Source of the DNA: Gracilariopsis chorda
Taxonomy: Eukaryota > Rhodophyta > Florideophyceae > Gracilariales > Gracilariaceae
Reading direction: 5' to 3'
Assembly (NCBI GenBank): GCA_003194525.1
Contig: NBIV01000009.1
Coordinates: 186,001-250,000, forward strand
Length of the DNA: 64,000 nt
Below are positions 35,347 through 47,207 of this stretch, one piece after another. Both the position numbers and the translations under genes were made by a program. Position 1 is the first letter of the stretch, and each line of letters opens with the position of its first letter. The notes under the pieces were generated by a model. The model was given only the letters and a program-made list of their open reading frames with translations, ran no database searches and was not told where the DNA came from.

Positions 35347-36238
35347 GGTATAGTAACCGCTCCCGATTATTCTGTACGTTACACTCACCCTCGATCTGGA
35401 CTGCGCAGTACATAGAGAGACCGTTGAGTTGACATCTCACGTAGAGAGTTTGAATAACTAAAGATTCCTCTTCCTTAGATGGTCGGGGATGGCATCTCCT
35501 TCCAGTGACCCCTGCTACTTTTTGAAGTTGGAGAAGAATCCCTTGCCGGGAAGAGAGCAGTGAAGACTTTAAGCTGGTACATTCCCCATCTCGCGTGGAG
35601 AATCTTCCGCAGGGGATGTAGATAAAGATCAAGATAATAAACGCATCCAACGCTCGAAGGGTAATACTGATTATTACGCATCGGGCATCTATAGCTGGGA
35701 GCTCATGGTCTCATCCATACTCTGTTCATTCTGACGTAGCTTCAACCAACTCACAGCAACCTGGCAGCCAGGAAAACAGAATTTTTGATGATGCCCATCG
35801 AAAGGGCAGGTTCACCATTTCTCAACGCCTTGGAACATAATCCACCGTAGCAGTCTCGGAGTTCTCAGAAAGGGAGTACTGCTCAGCCTTAAGAATATAG
35901 TCCAACCAAGAAACCACTAACAAGAAGGACAAAACGCAGTCCATATTAAACTTTCCTAAAAAGCTATGCACATTGTGATTCATGGATGGTGAGGAGATAC
36001 AAAGATACTTCCTCGACCAGTAGGCAACATTATTGGACATAGAGGGCCTAGACTGGCCCTTCACAGACAAGAAACGAACATCAAGACTGCTATGCAAATT
36101 GATTGGAATACTAATGGCTATACCTCTTCCTTCAGCTGCAAAGCATACGGAATACAATGAGGTATTCGCATTCGTACGATCGAAAAAAAAACACATGGAT
36201 CCATTTTACTGCTACACCGCTCTATAGAACGAGAGATT

Positions 36239-37640
36239 ATGGTGAAGATAGCCACCCATACCAGGCCACTAAAAAGTTCTCGAAAAGACACAAACAGTGA
36301 CAAAGAAGCAACAAAGAAAGATTGGGTTGTTGAAATTCCGTCCACATTGGTCAAATCTACTACGAGTTTTGATGCAAGAATTCCAACAAACAACATGGCT
36401 CACAGGGAAAGACAACCTGAAACAAGAAAAATGAAATTGATAACCCCGAAAGCGATAAGGGAGGTTGGGACTCCCACCACACCTGTAAAACAGCGACAGT
36501 TGACAATCCAATCCCAACCGCAACAATGGTTGCGGAGACGGCAAGAAGCACTACGAATTCATAGCAGTAGCCAAAGCCATTCCTCAGCACAAAGCGTGCA
36601 CCTCTATTGTATTAGGCGCTGGAGCTAAACACGTGTTCATCAAGGAAAAGATGTTCTTGCACTACAACCTCACATGCTCCAAAGCAGTTCTCACTTGTGA
36701 CCAACAGTCAAAATTCATTGGCTACGGTGCGATAAAGCTTCTGTTAAGGACGTACGCTACCAGCCAATCACCTTCTAAGCTTTAAAGTCAAGCAGGTGTC
36801 TCTCTCAATCATACTCACATGCGTATATTTACTATTCACGAGCAAGGCAGGCATATCCAGATTCATTATCAAAGTGCAGGGTACTGGGCGCACTCTTCAT
36901 AAATGCTACAAGGAAACGGACTCTACCCATTCCAAAGCCCGGTTTCTGTCCCAACTGCACAATCCGCCTGGTTGCCCCGTGGAAACAGAGCCAAAAACTG
37001 GCATACGAAACTAGGACACCAAGGTCGGGACAAATGTTTTCGAAGCGTCGGTTTATCCCACAGCATAACAAGTCTTTATGCCAAAGAGGTCAATAATGTG
37101 GTATGCGCCCCATTCATCGAAGCTGACAAGAAGCACGCCCAGCTAAGAAGAAAAAAACTGATGACACACCGACCAATAGGACTCACGCATAACCACCTCA
37201 GCGGTCACAATACTCTCCGTTCTCTACATTGTTCGAGACACATGCAAGCTTGTATCGATGATTGGACTAGTGCAAGTGCCCTATAGTTTTTTAAAGCAGA
37301 AACCGCAGTTCTTCCGCTACGTAAGATACTACGAGGCTCGTGCAGAAAACGATTTTCCTCCAATTAGGGTGTAAAGACTTCGCCTGTACGAGGTGGTGAG
37401 GAACATGGCAGATGGTTTCTTATCTTACGAAATAGAGAATTGCATAGTCCAAAAGGACCTTCCAACCGTACGCCCATCAATAGAATGGTGCTGCTGATAA
37501 TATCCTCCAAAACCCATAGAAGATGGCTTGCAAATTCCTTTTCGGTTCGAACCTACCAGAGTAACTCTAAGAGAAATCACTTTCCCAGGCAAAATACCTT
37601 AACATTATCCTGGAGAACTACAGAACCAACATGAAGTTTG
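36239..37640 (+). pseudogene. Ty1/copia fragment E (protease to integrase)
   Basis: Around 36603-36780 a frame reads SIVLGAGAKHVFIKEKMF and GYGAIKLLL, the copia protease (I-L-D-S-G-A-x-x-H) with the catalytic triplet changed to GAG (36615-36623). At 36903-37286 the GAG-preintegrase signature WHTKLGHQGRDKCFRSVG is followed by VVCAPFIEA, where the second zinc cysteine is Phe, and then by CIDDWTSAS, the first-Asp region of the integrase core. To the right, TYQSNSKRNHF matches the region after the catalytic Glu. A gag-like upstream part (36239-36628) is basic and uncertain. The element stops before the LTR at 37823. Confidence 0.65.
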
Positions 37641-37822
37641 ATGAGATGCACGCCCCCCCAAGAAGATATCTGGTGCCTTGGATAGTTTCCTGAGAGTTTT
37701 AGTAATATGCAATATGTATACTGCCCACACGAATGTTTGACCGTTCAGGTTGTGACTTGGACACAAGGCACATGACAGATTCGTTTGGTGCAATGCGCAG
37801 TGATGGGAAAACACAACAAAGA

Positions 37823-38436
37823 TGTTCGGGATCTTCCTTTCACGAGGTGAGCACAGCGAAAAAGCCCTTCCAGGGATGCCACGACAAAGTCGGGTGTAAA
37901 CTGAGGTCAGCCTTCGCGACTAGCGCAGGAAGGTGAATGGTGAACCTGTAACACATTGTAGTACTATATCAAGAAGGGGCGACTCCACACAGTGGCGAAC
38001 ACACGACAGTTGTCGCTATGAGCTGCGGATAGCGGGGGCTACCCTAAATAGGAAAGGGGAAATGGAAAGGAGAAAGGGGGAATCGGGGTAAGGAAAAGGG
38101 ACGACAACGAGTTACGCCAGTGGCTCGCAGGAGACCCAACACTGCCGAGAAATGTAGTGTATACACGGACGAAACCATAACAATGGGAACAATCCTCAAG
38201 ATAAGTGTCTTAGCGAGCAAGAGGGTTGAGGACTCCGTAGGCAACGGGATATCCCTCCTAAGTAAAGTTGAGTACCGGCAAAGGCGTAAGAGCTTAGAGC
38301 CAAGTTCTTGAAGTAGAACAACCTTTTTGGGGAAGATCAATTGGTGCGGCGGCCGCGAGGCCGGCGCACTAAGTAGAGTAGCTTCCCTAGTGTAATAACT
38401 ACATAAATAGATAAAAAAAAATATATATGATAACCA
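37823..38436 (-). repeat. LTR of element C family, second copy
   Basis: Aligns with 47208-47797: both begin (plus strand) TGTTCGGGATC after AAAGA, share AGGAAGG-type and GGCGCACTAAGTA landmarks and end in an AT-rich run and CA. Read on the minus strand, GGGAACGGG just before its TGGTTATC start looks like a polypurine tract, which would make it a 3' LTR with its interior originally to the right. No matching gag or pol of family C adjoins it now. Confidence 0.65.
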
Positions 38437-39049
38437 CCCGTTCCCTATCTAGCTTTGCCTGCAAGCCTTGCAACCGTCCGTGTCTCACGTGTATCACCGG
38501 TCTACCGGGCCAGCTCCTACTCATAGGCAGTACCACCTGGCAAAAGGGAAAGTCATGTATGAACATGTATTAATGCCGGTGTAACCGGGAAAATTACCAA
38601 GTCCCCAGATATCCCTCCTACGAGGCGTGCTCTTCAATTCCCTTGGTGGCTGGCCGCAATATCGGAAGTGAATCACATATTACGGAATGAATTCTAGATG
38701 ATTTTACTTCTTAGCTTACAACCGATCCTAGGATGGTTAGTATTTAGTGCGAACGCTCACCCGCCGCTGCACCTGTAACCCTTTCCCCCAAGGGGTTCTC
38801 ATTCTAGATATTGTCGCTCTAGCGAGTCATCTACTGCTCCAAGGAGGTATAAACCATTGCACACGGTCGTCCAACCCCCTTCCCACAAATAGGGGGACCC
38901 ATCATTGGGAGTGTTGTACCAACCATTTTGGTTTGGCCCTTGTATAAGGTTTTCCTCCTGCATCGCCGTTTTGCCTCATCAATCTTGTGACTCCGCCATA
39001 CCTATCTCTGGTAATTTACCTCTTTCAGTGTTGCGTTTAGGTCCGCCAT
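38437..39049. other. junction region between LTR C and the antisense ORF copy
   Basis: Probably includes the C-terminal coding of the ORF at 39050-39601 (a basic minus-frame segment DEAKRRCRRKTLYKGQTK near 38900-38990), then nothing recognisable. Confidence 0.35.
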
Positions 39050-39601
39050 CCGGGGGTGATTCAAATCGGCATCCGAAAGGGCGGTAAGCTCGTCAAATGA
39101 AGTTGTTGTATCCCTTACAAGGTTTTCCAAGCCGGCCTCGTCACAGATACTCTGTAACAGGGGTTTGACGTAAAGTCGCGACCAACTGGATAAAGCGTGT
39201 GACCAAAGAAGCTAGCATCATTGGAACCTGTGGGCCAGGTGACGTCCTCGAGTGTTGTCTAGAGGCATAGAAACTCGTACGTAGCAGGGATGTTCACGAG
39301 GGCAGTTGTTCGAACAGTACCTGCGAAGAGGAAGCTGTCTATGATATTGCATCTGAAGTAGGCTAAGACCGTTAGGTTTGGCAAATTCAGGAATTGGCAA
39401 ACCTTGTACTATTCCTATCAAAGTGGTCTTGGGACGTACATCTTGCACCGAATTGTGCCGTCTTGCAAAAAGAATTGCACTAAGTTGTACGAGTTTTTTT
39501 CCGCCCGTTCGCCCTTCGATGAGCCAATTGGGAACCATTCGCTGAGTCCCGGGCCCAACGTCTTCTGTCCATAAACCAAGTAGTACGCAACGGCTTTTCA
39601 A
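39050..39601 (-). pseudogene. second copy of the element B antisense ORF
   Basis: The minus frame reads EKNSYNLVQFFLQDGTIRCK, then VCQFLNLPNLTVLAYF, NIIDS, GTVRTTALV, VTWPTGSND and DEAGLENLVRDTT, and ends near ADLNHPRMADLN. It aligns residue by residue with 19192-20262. Three stop codons lie close together near 39410 and the frame shifts once near 39170. It sits beside a fragment of the element B LTR, as the other copy does on the larger scale, so it is likely the 3' end of another element B. Confidence 0.65.
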
Positions 39602-39625
39602 GGTAAACTATGTTAAAGTTGGACC

Positions 39626-39834
39626 TTCTTAGCCCGTGTGTGCCGTTACACCAACAATACCAATTGGTTACGTCTAGGGCGACTGCTTATCTCGCGCACC
39701 TAGTGGTTTGGGGCTACCAACCTCATCCTGGTACCCAAGTTACACCCTTCAGATTCAGCTCTCCATGCTCCAAATAAAGGTTATACAAACGGAATACCAT
39801 GCTGGCATTCGACACCCATTTGATTGTACCATAC
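39626..39834 (+). repeat. fragment of element B LTR
   Basis: Aligns with the last ~210 bases of 10338-10888 (TAGCCC, ACCAAC, GGTTAC, CCCTTCAGATT, TTGTACCA). The 5' part of the LTR is missing. It ends where copia coding begins on the other strand, so it probably marks an insertion into that element. Confidence 0.6.
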
Positions 39835-40670
39835 CAGTACTAAGTGCTGAGACTAGCTGTCGCCAAGAGCGCTCCTACGGAGTTCATGATTCTTTTTTTC
39901 ATTCTTTCCGCTCCGGAAATCCCTTGAGGCCGGTGCAGAGTGCACATATATATTTGTAACTTTCACTGGTCGTAGATGCGTTCCATTGTGTACGACATAT
40001 ACTTTTTGGCGTTGTCCCCTGTGAATTCCTTTAGCGGGCGGTGCATTTTGCCTCGTATATGATGCAATGTGGCGTCGAAGGGGGCCGGGATGTCTCTGCA
40101 ATCTTTCACGAAATATGCTACCGTGAATCTGCTCCGTGCGCAGATTACTAGAAGCATGTGATTGTTTCAGTACGTGGCATTGGATGTACCTGTTCCAGAG
40201 CTATCTGAGCTGATGTAAGCTCTCATCGGGTACATTTGTTGCTTTGGTTTGTCTAGTGATGGGACATGGTGAGCCTGCTGAAATGCACTGCAGGTCACTT
40301 TGATATCTTTTGGGAACTTATGAGGCATAGTGGTGATAAGCCTCCTGTTAGCGATGGTTGCTAGGTTGGCTGGATGTGCATTGTCTAGTCGGATATGCCA
40401 GCTATGCCCCATTTTGGGTACGTGTGCTTGCTTGGGTTTGATTGTGGGATACGTCATTGATTTGAGTGTTTGGGTGGAGATGTTGTTGCGTTCGTTGTAT
40501 GCTACCGGTGGTGGTTCTTGTGGGTAGGGTGGTGCGTTCTGCTGGTGTTGCTGTAGTTTGGTCGGGGTTGTAGGATGTGGTGAATACTGGTGTTTGGGCA
40601 CTGTATTGAAAACGCGAGATTTCGTTACTATTGTTGATGCAGTACACGCTTCTGTTCTGTCTATAATCAA
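39835..40670 (-). pseudogene. Ty1/copia fragment F (integrase)
   Basis: Begins upstream in a Pro/Gln/Thr-rich stretch, then HSWHIRLDNAHPANLATIAN (GAG-preintegrase), VTCSAFQQAHHV where the second zinc-binding Cys is Phe, and the core VICARSRFTVAYFVKD with EFTGDNAKKYMSY holding the second catalytic Asp. After a stop and frame change, MNSVGALLATASLST fits the segment after the catalytic Glu. The coding stops at 39835, where the element B LTR fragment begins. Different from fragment E in sequence and strand. Confidence 0.7.
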
Positions 40671-42369
40671 TGTTTAAAATTGATATTGCGAAAGCTTTCT
40701 TAGGTTCTTCACTATTATTCGTGTCGGTGCCTTTGTATATTCTATGATGTAACTTTTGTGAGAGGTAAAGGACGTAAGACCTTATGAAGTGTCAACGTCA
40801 TAAGTCGAAAGCATGTTGTGTGGGATATGTTTCTTTGCCATCGCTATCATTCTTATCGTTTTCTAGTCTGGTTGGAGACTGTTTGTATTACTACATGGTG
40901 TGTGAAAGGGGTCCGTGTGTTTGTCTCAGCGAGTTTTAGAGTGAGTTGCTCAACTTTGGGCATATTGAAGGTGGGGAAAGTGACATGGGTTGGGTTGGAT
41001 CGGCTATTGAAAAAAAATGTACAGTTGGTTGCATCATGATCTTCATTTGCTATTTCCTGAAGTGTTGCTGAGTATTATAGATGAAAACAGACCTCAAATT
41101 GATGATGGTGGTTCATCGGCGGATATGGGTGTGCGTATTAAGTGGCGGTGGGGTGCGATTCTTCCATGTTGATTTAAGGCTTGATTCGGTATTTAAAATG
41201 TCCAAGATCTTAAAATTCGTCGTCTTTGTGAAGGAATAGTATGAAGAGAGAGATGCGAATGCGGTAATGGCCATTTCCACAAGTGAGGCATTGCTGGTTG
41301 TAGGTGTATTTATGGTACAAGAGCGAGGTTTTCTTGTACCTGTTTAGGCCTATAGGCAAGTTATGCTATGACCAATACTTCCCTAGAGGGATGCCGTACC
41401 TCGCAGTGATCCACACAAAGAACCCTATACGAAGGAGTGTCGCTTGCGGCGGCGAGTGTCCTATATATATCCTGAACAGCTGTGCGTGAAGGAACGTGTA
41501 ATCATGGGTAAGCGGTTGGCGAGTGATGTTCTCCGAATGGCGCAGAAAGGCCCAAATCATGCCTTAGTTTCGGAAATCCGAGTAAGGATCCAAGAATCGG
41601 GACTTGAGTTCATGCCCTCTTTGTCCGTCCGTTTTCTGAAAAGGTCCAAGCGTCCGCTACTAAGCACTGCCTAGACGACCGCTCCTAGCTACTGCTAATC
41701 ATAAAACATCTAGATATTATAAGCGTGTGCGCCGTGGAAAGCACCTACTGTGCGACAACCAAATTAGTGGTACAATCCACATATGAGCGGCATCACCCAG
41801 TGCACCCACCAATTGCCGATATTGGTACCCCCGGTTGTCCGGTTTTACCGTCTTGGTATGAATCGTCCTCAGAGACTTAGGCAAAAAGTGTGCCTCGGAA
41901 AGCCGAATACTCCTGACGCCACACAGGTACCCCGTTGCATATCTGTGGGTGGTATAATCCCCGGTGTATTGTTTGGTTCCGTAGTTCCAGATGAATGTCG
42001 AGGTACTGATGAGTCTGATGAGGGGCCATAGACAGGTTGATAGAGGTAATAGAGTTGTTTGAAACTGACGAGAAATTTCTTCTTCGTTTGAGGCTTTTGA
42101 AGTAGTATGGGTGCGAGGAGGGGAATGGTTACTTGTGATACGTCGAGCCCATAACCTGTAAGAAGAAGACTCCAGCTAAACTTTACTTCGATCTCATCTT
42201 GGGTTGGCTTTAAGTACTACATTTTCAGCTGTAATGTTTGACTCTTGCCACCATTGTTTGACACGAAAGACACTTTTCTCATTAGAGGTTTAACGCCGCA
42301 GAAATTCTCGTGGCTGATCTCATAGCCACGAATCACACGTACGCTACCAGGTTTTGGAGAACAAAAAAT
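40671..42369. other. stretch with only weak ORFs
   Basis: The right part of copia fragment F (gag side) may extend to about 41060 on the minus strand. Plus ORFs at 41444-41674 and 41783-42031 match nothing I know. Confidence 0.35.
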
Positions 42370-42915
42370 GCTATGTGCATCTTACGCAGAAAAATATATG
42401 GTATCGGTCATGTTATACAAATTATGCTTTTGGTCGCATGTCTTTCAGTCAGCTCACCTTTCATTGCAGCAGAAAGCTTTATCAGTGCTGGTTCAGTTTC
42501 AGTAATAACTGATTTTACTCCTGGGGTATGAATCTAAACAGTTCTATCCTTTCTTATATGGGCTTATTTTAAGCAACTATCTCCGCCTTATACATTGTTA
42601 TAACACCCAATCTAACCTACCGAAGGATTGCTTTCACAACGAGTGCCGACCTCTTAAACATTTACCAAACAGCACGAGCTGAGCCTTTTTGGCGCGCCCA
42701 CGTTGCATACCGGAATGCTCGGACAGCTAAGGCCAACGCAGTTTTGGGACCTTCAAAGCGTTTGGCCAATGAAAATCAAATATCTTGGACGTCCCAAAAC
42801 TTCGCCAAAGGGCTTTGCACAACACAATTCTCTGCAGTCAAATATGCTGCTACACTCCATTCGTTGTCGAAGGCCACACCGCGGGTGGCTGAAGGCCGCC
42901 TTTCTTCTTTTCCTG
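42370..42915 (+). CDS. possible spliced gene for a secreted protein
   Basis: ATG at 42370 opens a typical signal peptide (basic MCILRRK, hydrophobic IQIMLLVACLSVSS, then FIAAES). The frame is closed soon after a GG|GTATGA donor-like site at about 42529. A second open stretch, from about 42676 to a CCT|GTAAGA site at about 42914, is protein-like (AHVAYRNARTAKANAV, AVKYAATLHSLSKATPR). Whether these are two exons of one gene is a guess, and no further exon was assigned. Confidence 0.28.
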
Positions 42916-43132
42916 TAAGAACTAAGTGTACGTTTGCAGGATTCAGATTGACTTTTACAAAAGACAGTTCTGTCGGCCTTCGTTCAACCTTTGTGAATGG
43001 AAAGTTTTTATATTGCTTATCAATCTAGTAGAAAGTTTTTATTGTTGTTGGATCTTGAACTTTCTATGCTTTTACTAAACACATTACCAGTATGGATATT
43101 AAACAGTTGTTTGCGATTTATTCTATTTATTC

Positions 43133-43438
43133 TTAAGCTTTTGATTGCTCGTTGGCAACGTTTTTCGAATTAGATCTAACGCTTACCTCTAACGTACCCG
43201 TACTAGAAGTTTCTATACTGACCAGTTCAAATCTAGCGTTTGAATCTTTGATTGATTCTACAATAACCGCACATTTATCATAAAACGCATGGTAATAATT
43301 GTCTTTATCACTCTCAATGCACAGATTTCGTTTCTCGAATACCAACGCAGCTGTTTTACGATGGTCCATATTCACTTCCAGATGCAATTTGTTTGAGTAA
43401 TTAAGCATCAAAAAGGTACATTGTTTCTGTTTAACCAC
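43133..43438 (-). CDS. hypothetical protein
   Basis: A 101-codon frame from ATG at 43438, mixed charged and hydrophobic residues (RKTAALVFEKRNLCIESDKD, DKCAVIVESIKDSNARFELV), ending in a polar tail. Its start overlaps a tandem duplication. No family recognised. Confidence 0.3.
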   Translation of the reverse strand: MVKQKQCTFLMLNYSNKLHLEVNMDHRKTAALVFEKRNLCIESDKDNYYHAFYDKCAVIVESIKDSNARFELVSIETSSTGTLEVSVRSNSKNVANEQSKA

Positions 43439-43526
43439 TAATGATGGTCCATATTCACTTTCACATCTAATATGTTTGAGTAATTAAACACCAAAAAGCT
43501 ACATTGTTTCTGTTTAAGCACTAATG
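43361..43526. repeat. 83-base tandem duplication
   Basis: ATGGTCCATATTCACTT starts at 43361 and again at 43444, and the two 83-base units match closely through TTTGAGTAATTAA and CATTGTTTCTGTTTAA. Confidence 0.8.
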
Positions 43527-43529
43527 ACC

Positions 43530-44719
43530 ACCTTAACACTCACATAGATATACTCGGTAAAAAACCAACAGGTGCATATTTCAGTGGTGATTGATTTCTT
43601 GGTTGAGTATACCGAATATATAATTCACCAAACAAGTTTACGCTGCAGAAAAGAATTGTGTTTAGGTATTTTTAGTCAGCAATTATTTTTTTGGAATATA
43701 TATGTCAAGAATCTGCTTTCATACCTCCTTGAAAAGAATCAATTAAAGCATATCAGCACTCCTGTTTGGCCTCTTAAATTATCTTGTTCCTAATGAAGAC
43801 GTTTTTATCACTGACTATTATCGTAGAGTTTTACATTTTGATAGATAATGCTGTAAGTATTTGGGTTCTACTTAAAGTTATGCTGTCTGTTTCCATTTGG
43901 AATATAAAGTTACGCTATCTACACTTCGAAGATTTTTCCAGTTTTTGCCACAGACGAATTCTTCAGGTTAACGTTTCTTCTCGTTTATGAACACGAGCAA
44001 ATTAAGTTTTGGCAGCAATGGGGTATGTTTTTAACAAAAACTACATAAGATATTTTCAACTATACATTGGGTGTTTGCTCTTTCTTCTTTTAATAAATTG
44101 GCGGAGACGTCTGACTTCTTGTTTTTTTTCTTTTGAAGCGTTTTCCTTTTTTTGGAGGTAGTATTCCACCCTAAAAGATATCATGCTCTCTGACCTTATT
44201 GTTTATTCCCGGATATTTTCAAAAATGAAATAATGCCCATTGTTAGTGTAGTTGGTGGTTGTACAGTGGCACATAGATATTTTTCAATCACTTAGATTGG
44301 GCGTGTTGCCCAAAAAAAGCAAAAACACTTTTCAATGGTCTGGGCGCAGTTTTTTTTTTACATGGTCCTAATATTGCTTTTATGGCGCTTGTGATGCTAA
44401 ATCTTGATCACTGCTTAAAATTTATACCGCAAGTTTAAGGCGTTTCGTTTTTTGGATGAATGTATTTTGCAGCGAGATTTCTGTCAACTGTAGAAATGAC
44501 AATCATTTGTGGGACTTTGCTAGTTACGATAAAACTAAAGTATTTGCTGGAGGTAGTATAATAGCTTTGCCATGTGTGTTACATAAAATTTCATATCACC
44601 TTCGCAAAATATTTATTTTACTACATTATATATTTTGTTTTGAATAAAACCTATAGATGGGTATGCACAAATATTTTTAGCTTTTTGTCGTGAAATGTAT
44701 ATTACCTCTCTGTTCTATA
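43530..44719. other. AT-rich stretch with possible exon signals
   Basis: ATG at 43794 gives a hydrophobic 20-residue start (MKTFLSLTIIVEFYILIDNA) directly followed by GTAAGT. At about 44471 a TTTTGCAG acceptor is followed by an open stretch ending at GGAG|GTAGTA near 44552. These could be exons of a small secreted protein, but phases do not join simply. Confidence 0.25.
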
Positions 44720-45113
44720 GATTTATTCACGTATGAGGGGGTGCTGTTGATTGAAAGGAGGCGTTGCGCAAATAAACACCCGCGCACGCCCCCGTACGCG
44801 AGTGCAAAAACCTCTCTTTGCACAACACCTTCCATTCACCAAATTCAACAGCAGCAGCAGCAGCAAAGCTCAAAGCTTATTGGCTGCTGCAGCATGCTGC
44901 AGCATGTTGACTGCTTCTGAATGCTGAGGGGCTGGCACTACAGTAAAAGACTGCAGTGCCAGCCACTCAGAAGTACCTGGCTTGGGCGACACGTGGCTCA
45001 GTTTTTGTACTGCGCCAGCGCAACACAGTGGACAGTGTATATATACTGCACTGGCGCAGTGCAAGACGCATCTCGCTTGCTGACCCTAACCACTATTTTC
45101 ACCTCTCATTTCA
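44720..45113 (+). repeat. direct repeat left of PIF1 pseudogene
   Basis: Aligns along its length with 46779-47173, 2059 bases away. It contains two stem-loops: CTGAGGGGCTGGCACT / AGTGCCAGCCACTCAG (44924-44970) and the perfect ACTGCGCCAG / CTGGCGCAGT (45009-45060) whose loop holds TATATATA. It also has a CAG-rich run. The TATA in a dyad looks like a promoter. Confidence 0.75.
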
Positions 45114-46618
45114 GGCTTGGCCAATAGCGCAGTGTCATAACCTTTTGCTATTTTGGGCACTGTTGGTGGCCTGGGACCTAGGCAAGGCCGAGCTCGTGTG
45201 CAGGTTGCCACAGGAGTAACGCACTGAGTACCACGGATCTGGGGAAGGTCAGGTGCTCCTCTGTGGATATCGCTGAGTCGGAAACAATGCTCGCCAAAAT
45301 AACTGCTACAACAGGCATTGCGGCATCGTTGTACGAAGGTGGCCGCACTTTATATAGCCTGCTCGGACTGGGTGGAGCTGACAAGGACAGTACAAGCAGC
45401 ACTACAGCCATTTTGAAAAAGTACGGTTCCCAATGTCAACGTGTAGAACTGCTACCCAAAATACAACTGCTCGTCTTGGATTAGGCGTCCATGCTCTGAC
45501 GAAAGCATTTTGAACTCATGGATGCGCTACCCAAGGATCTTCGCTGCAGTGGCATAGAAAATTGGCTTCCATCTGGGGGCTTGACCATCGTTCTACGCGG
45601 CAACTACTCCCAGCTGCCTCCAGTGCAACCGCAGGTGTACATGGAGGCCAACCCAAGTGGAAATGTGAGACGAGTGTACACAAACATTCTCAAAGAGTTA
45701 CCGTGGAAGAATGATCTGTGGACATTGTGCTTAGTTCAAGTTCTGTATCTCATCGAACAAGTACGCCGAGCCAATGATCTGGTATTTGCATCACTATTAC
45801 GTTCCATTGCACGCAACACAATATCCCACAACGCTCCACTACCACTCAGATCTACCGGTGGCATGCAAACCACTTACCAATGCCTGAGGATGTGGCTCAC
45901 AACACGACGCAAGGAGGATGTGGATTTCAACAAAAGGCTCATTGCGTCCACAAACCAGTTGGTGGACGAACATAATGTGGCAGCGCTCAATCCGTGTCCT
46001 GGTGAGCGCTTCAATTCTTCCTTCAACGACGACTGTGCAACCTGATCTTGGCCAGAACCTAGAGTTTGACATCGCCAATACTATCGGTCCCGAATTTGCA
46101 TATCAGTCTGCGCCTACTAAAGTACCGCCTCATAACTTGGACTTGAAGATCGGTGTGCCATGTATGGCCATTTGGAACGTGCTGCATTCCGCTTTGGTCC
46201 ATGGAATGCTATTCGTACTCGTGCGTGTCGATCAGTTTCCCACGCAGGTGGCTCAATTCAACGAAAACGGACAGGTGCAGGAACTACAGCTCTTACATTG
46301 TATCGAATTCGAGTTTTCTTTCGCAGACATTTGCATGATTCGAAGGCAGTTCCCCATTTGTCTTGGTTTGTAGCAAACGTTCACAAAAGACAGGGAAAGA
46401 CCTTGGGTAGCTTGTTTGTGGATGTGCCATCCAACGTCCTTTGCGCCAGTCAGTTTTATGTCGCATTGTAGCGCGTTCGGAGGATCGAGAAGGTGCAGCT
46501 CCTGCGTGACCCGTGGCTTACATCGGCGAATGCGCATACAATTCATCCCGTGCTTGTGGCTATTGCCAACACAGTGCTGCCTAAAGCCATTCAGTTCTGC
46601 CTCTCTCCACAACCGTAA
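45110..46618 (+). pseudogene. PIF1-type (Helitron-family) helicase
   Basis: Pieces in order: a decayed Walker A (AWDLGKAELV near 45175), TATTGIAASLYEGGRTLYSL, and Walker B reading LLVLD-stop-ASML, in which the Glu codon of DEAS is TAG (45482-45484). The next pieces are GLTIVLRGNYSQLPPVQP, LIEQVRRANDLVFASLL, TTRRKEDVDFNKRL, GPEFAYQSAPTKVPPHNL, LKIGVPCMAIWNV and, in another frame, HKRQGKTLGSLFVDVPSNVL (motif VI). It ends near 46618. The order matches the helicase half of the Helitron at 23.6-24.6 kb, but no Rep half is present. It is bracketed by direct repeats. Confidence 0.8.
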
Positions 46619-46778
46619 TCCTATTTATTGCGTTCTTCATTCATTGAATTAAACTGCTTGCTTTCTGCTTTACTTTCTCTACCCTTTTTGCTTCCCACTG
46701 CCTTTTCTCACTTCCCCACGGCGGCGCGTAGACCCACCTGCGGCCAAAGGCCACTTCCTCTTGTCATTTCACTATAAT

Positions 46779-47173
46779 GATTTATTCACGTACGAGGGGG
46801 TAGTTATTGATTGAACGGAGAGGTTTCGAAAAAAACCGGGGCACGCCCCCTTCAGCGCAGCTGAAAATGGGTTTTCCAGAAACGCCTCTCTTCCTTTCAA
46901 CAAATTCATCAGCAGCATCAACAGCAAAGCTTAGAGCTCATTGGCTGCTGGTGCATGCTGGTGCATGTTGAGTGCTTCTGCTGCTGAGTGGCTAGCACTA
47001 CAATACATGAATGCAATGCCAACCACTCAGCAGCAGCTGGCTTGCGCCACACGTAACTGGCATTTTGCACTGCACCAGTGCAGAACAATGGGCAGAACAT
47101 ATATACTGCATTGGCGCAGTCCAAAAATCATCTCCCTTGCTCAACCGAACCACTCTTTTGCATCCCATTGGTA
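46779..47173 (+). repeat. direct repeat right of PIF1 pseudogene
   Basis: Partner of 44720-45113. Both stem-loops are kept in position (46984-47030 and 47069-47120) though with mismatches, and TATATA is again in the second loop. It ends shortly before the element C LTR. Confidence 0.75.
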
Positions 47174-47207
47174 GTGCAATGCCCGGAAGCGGAAGTGCAC
47201 CGAAAGA

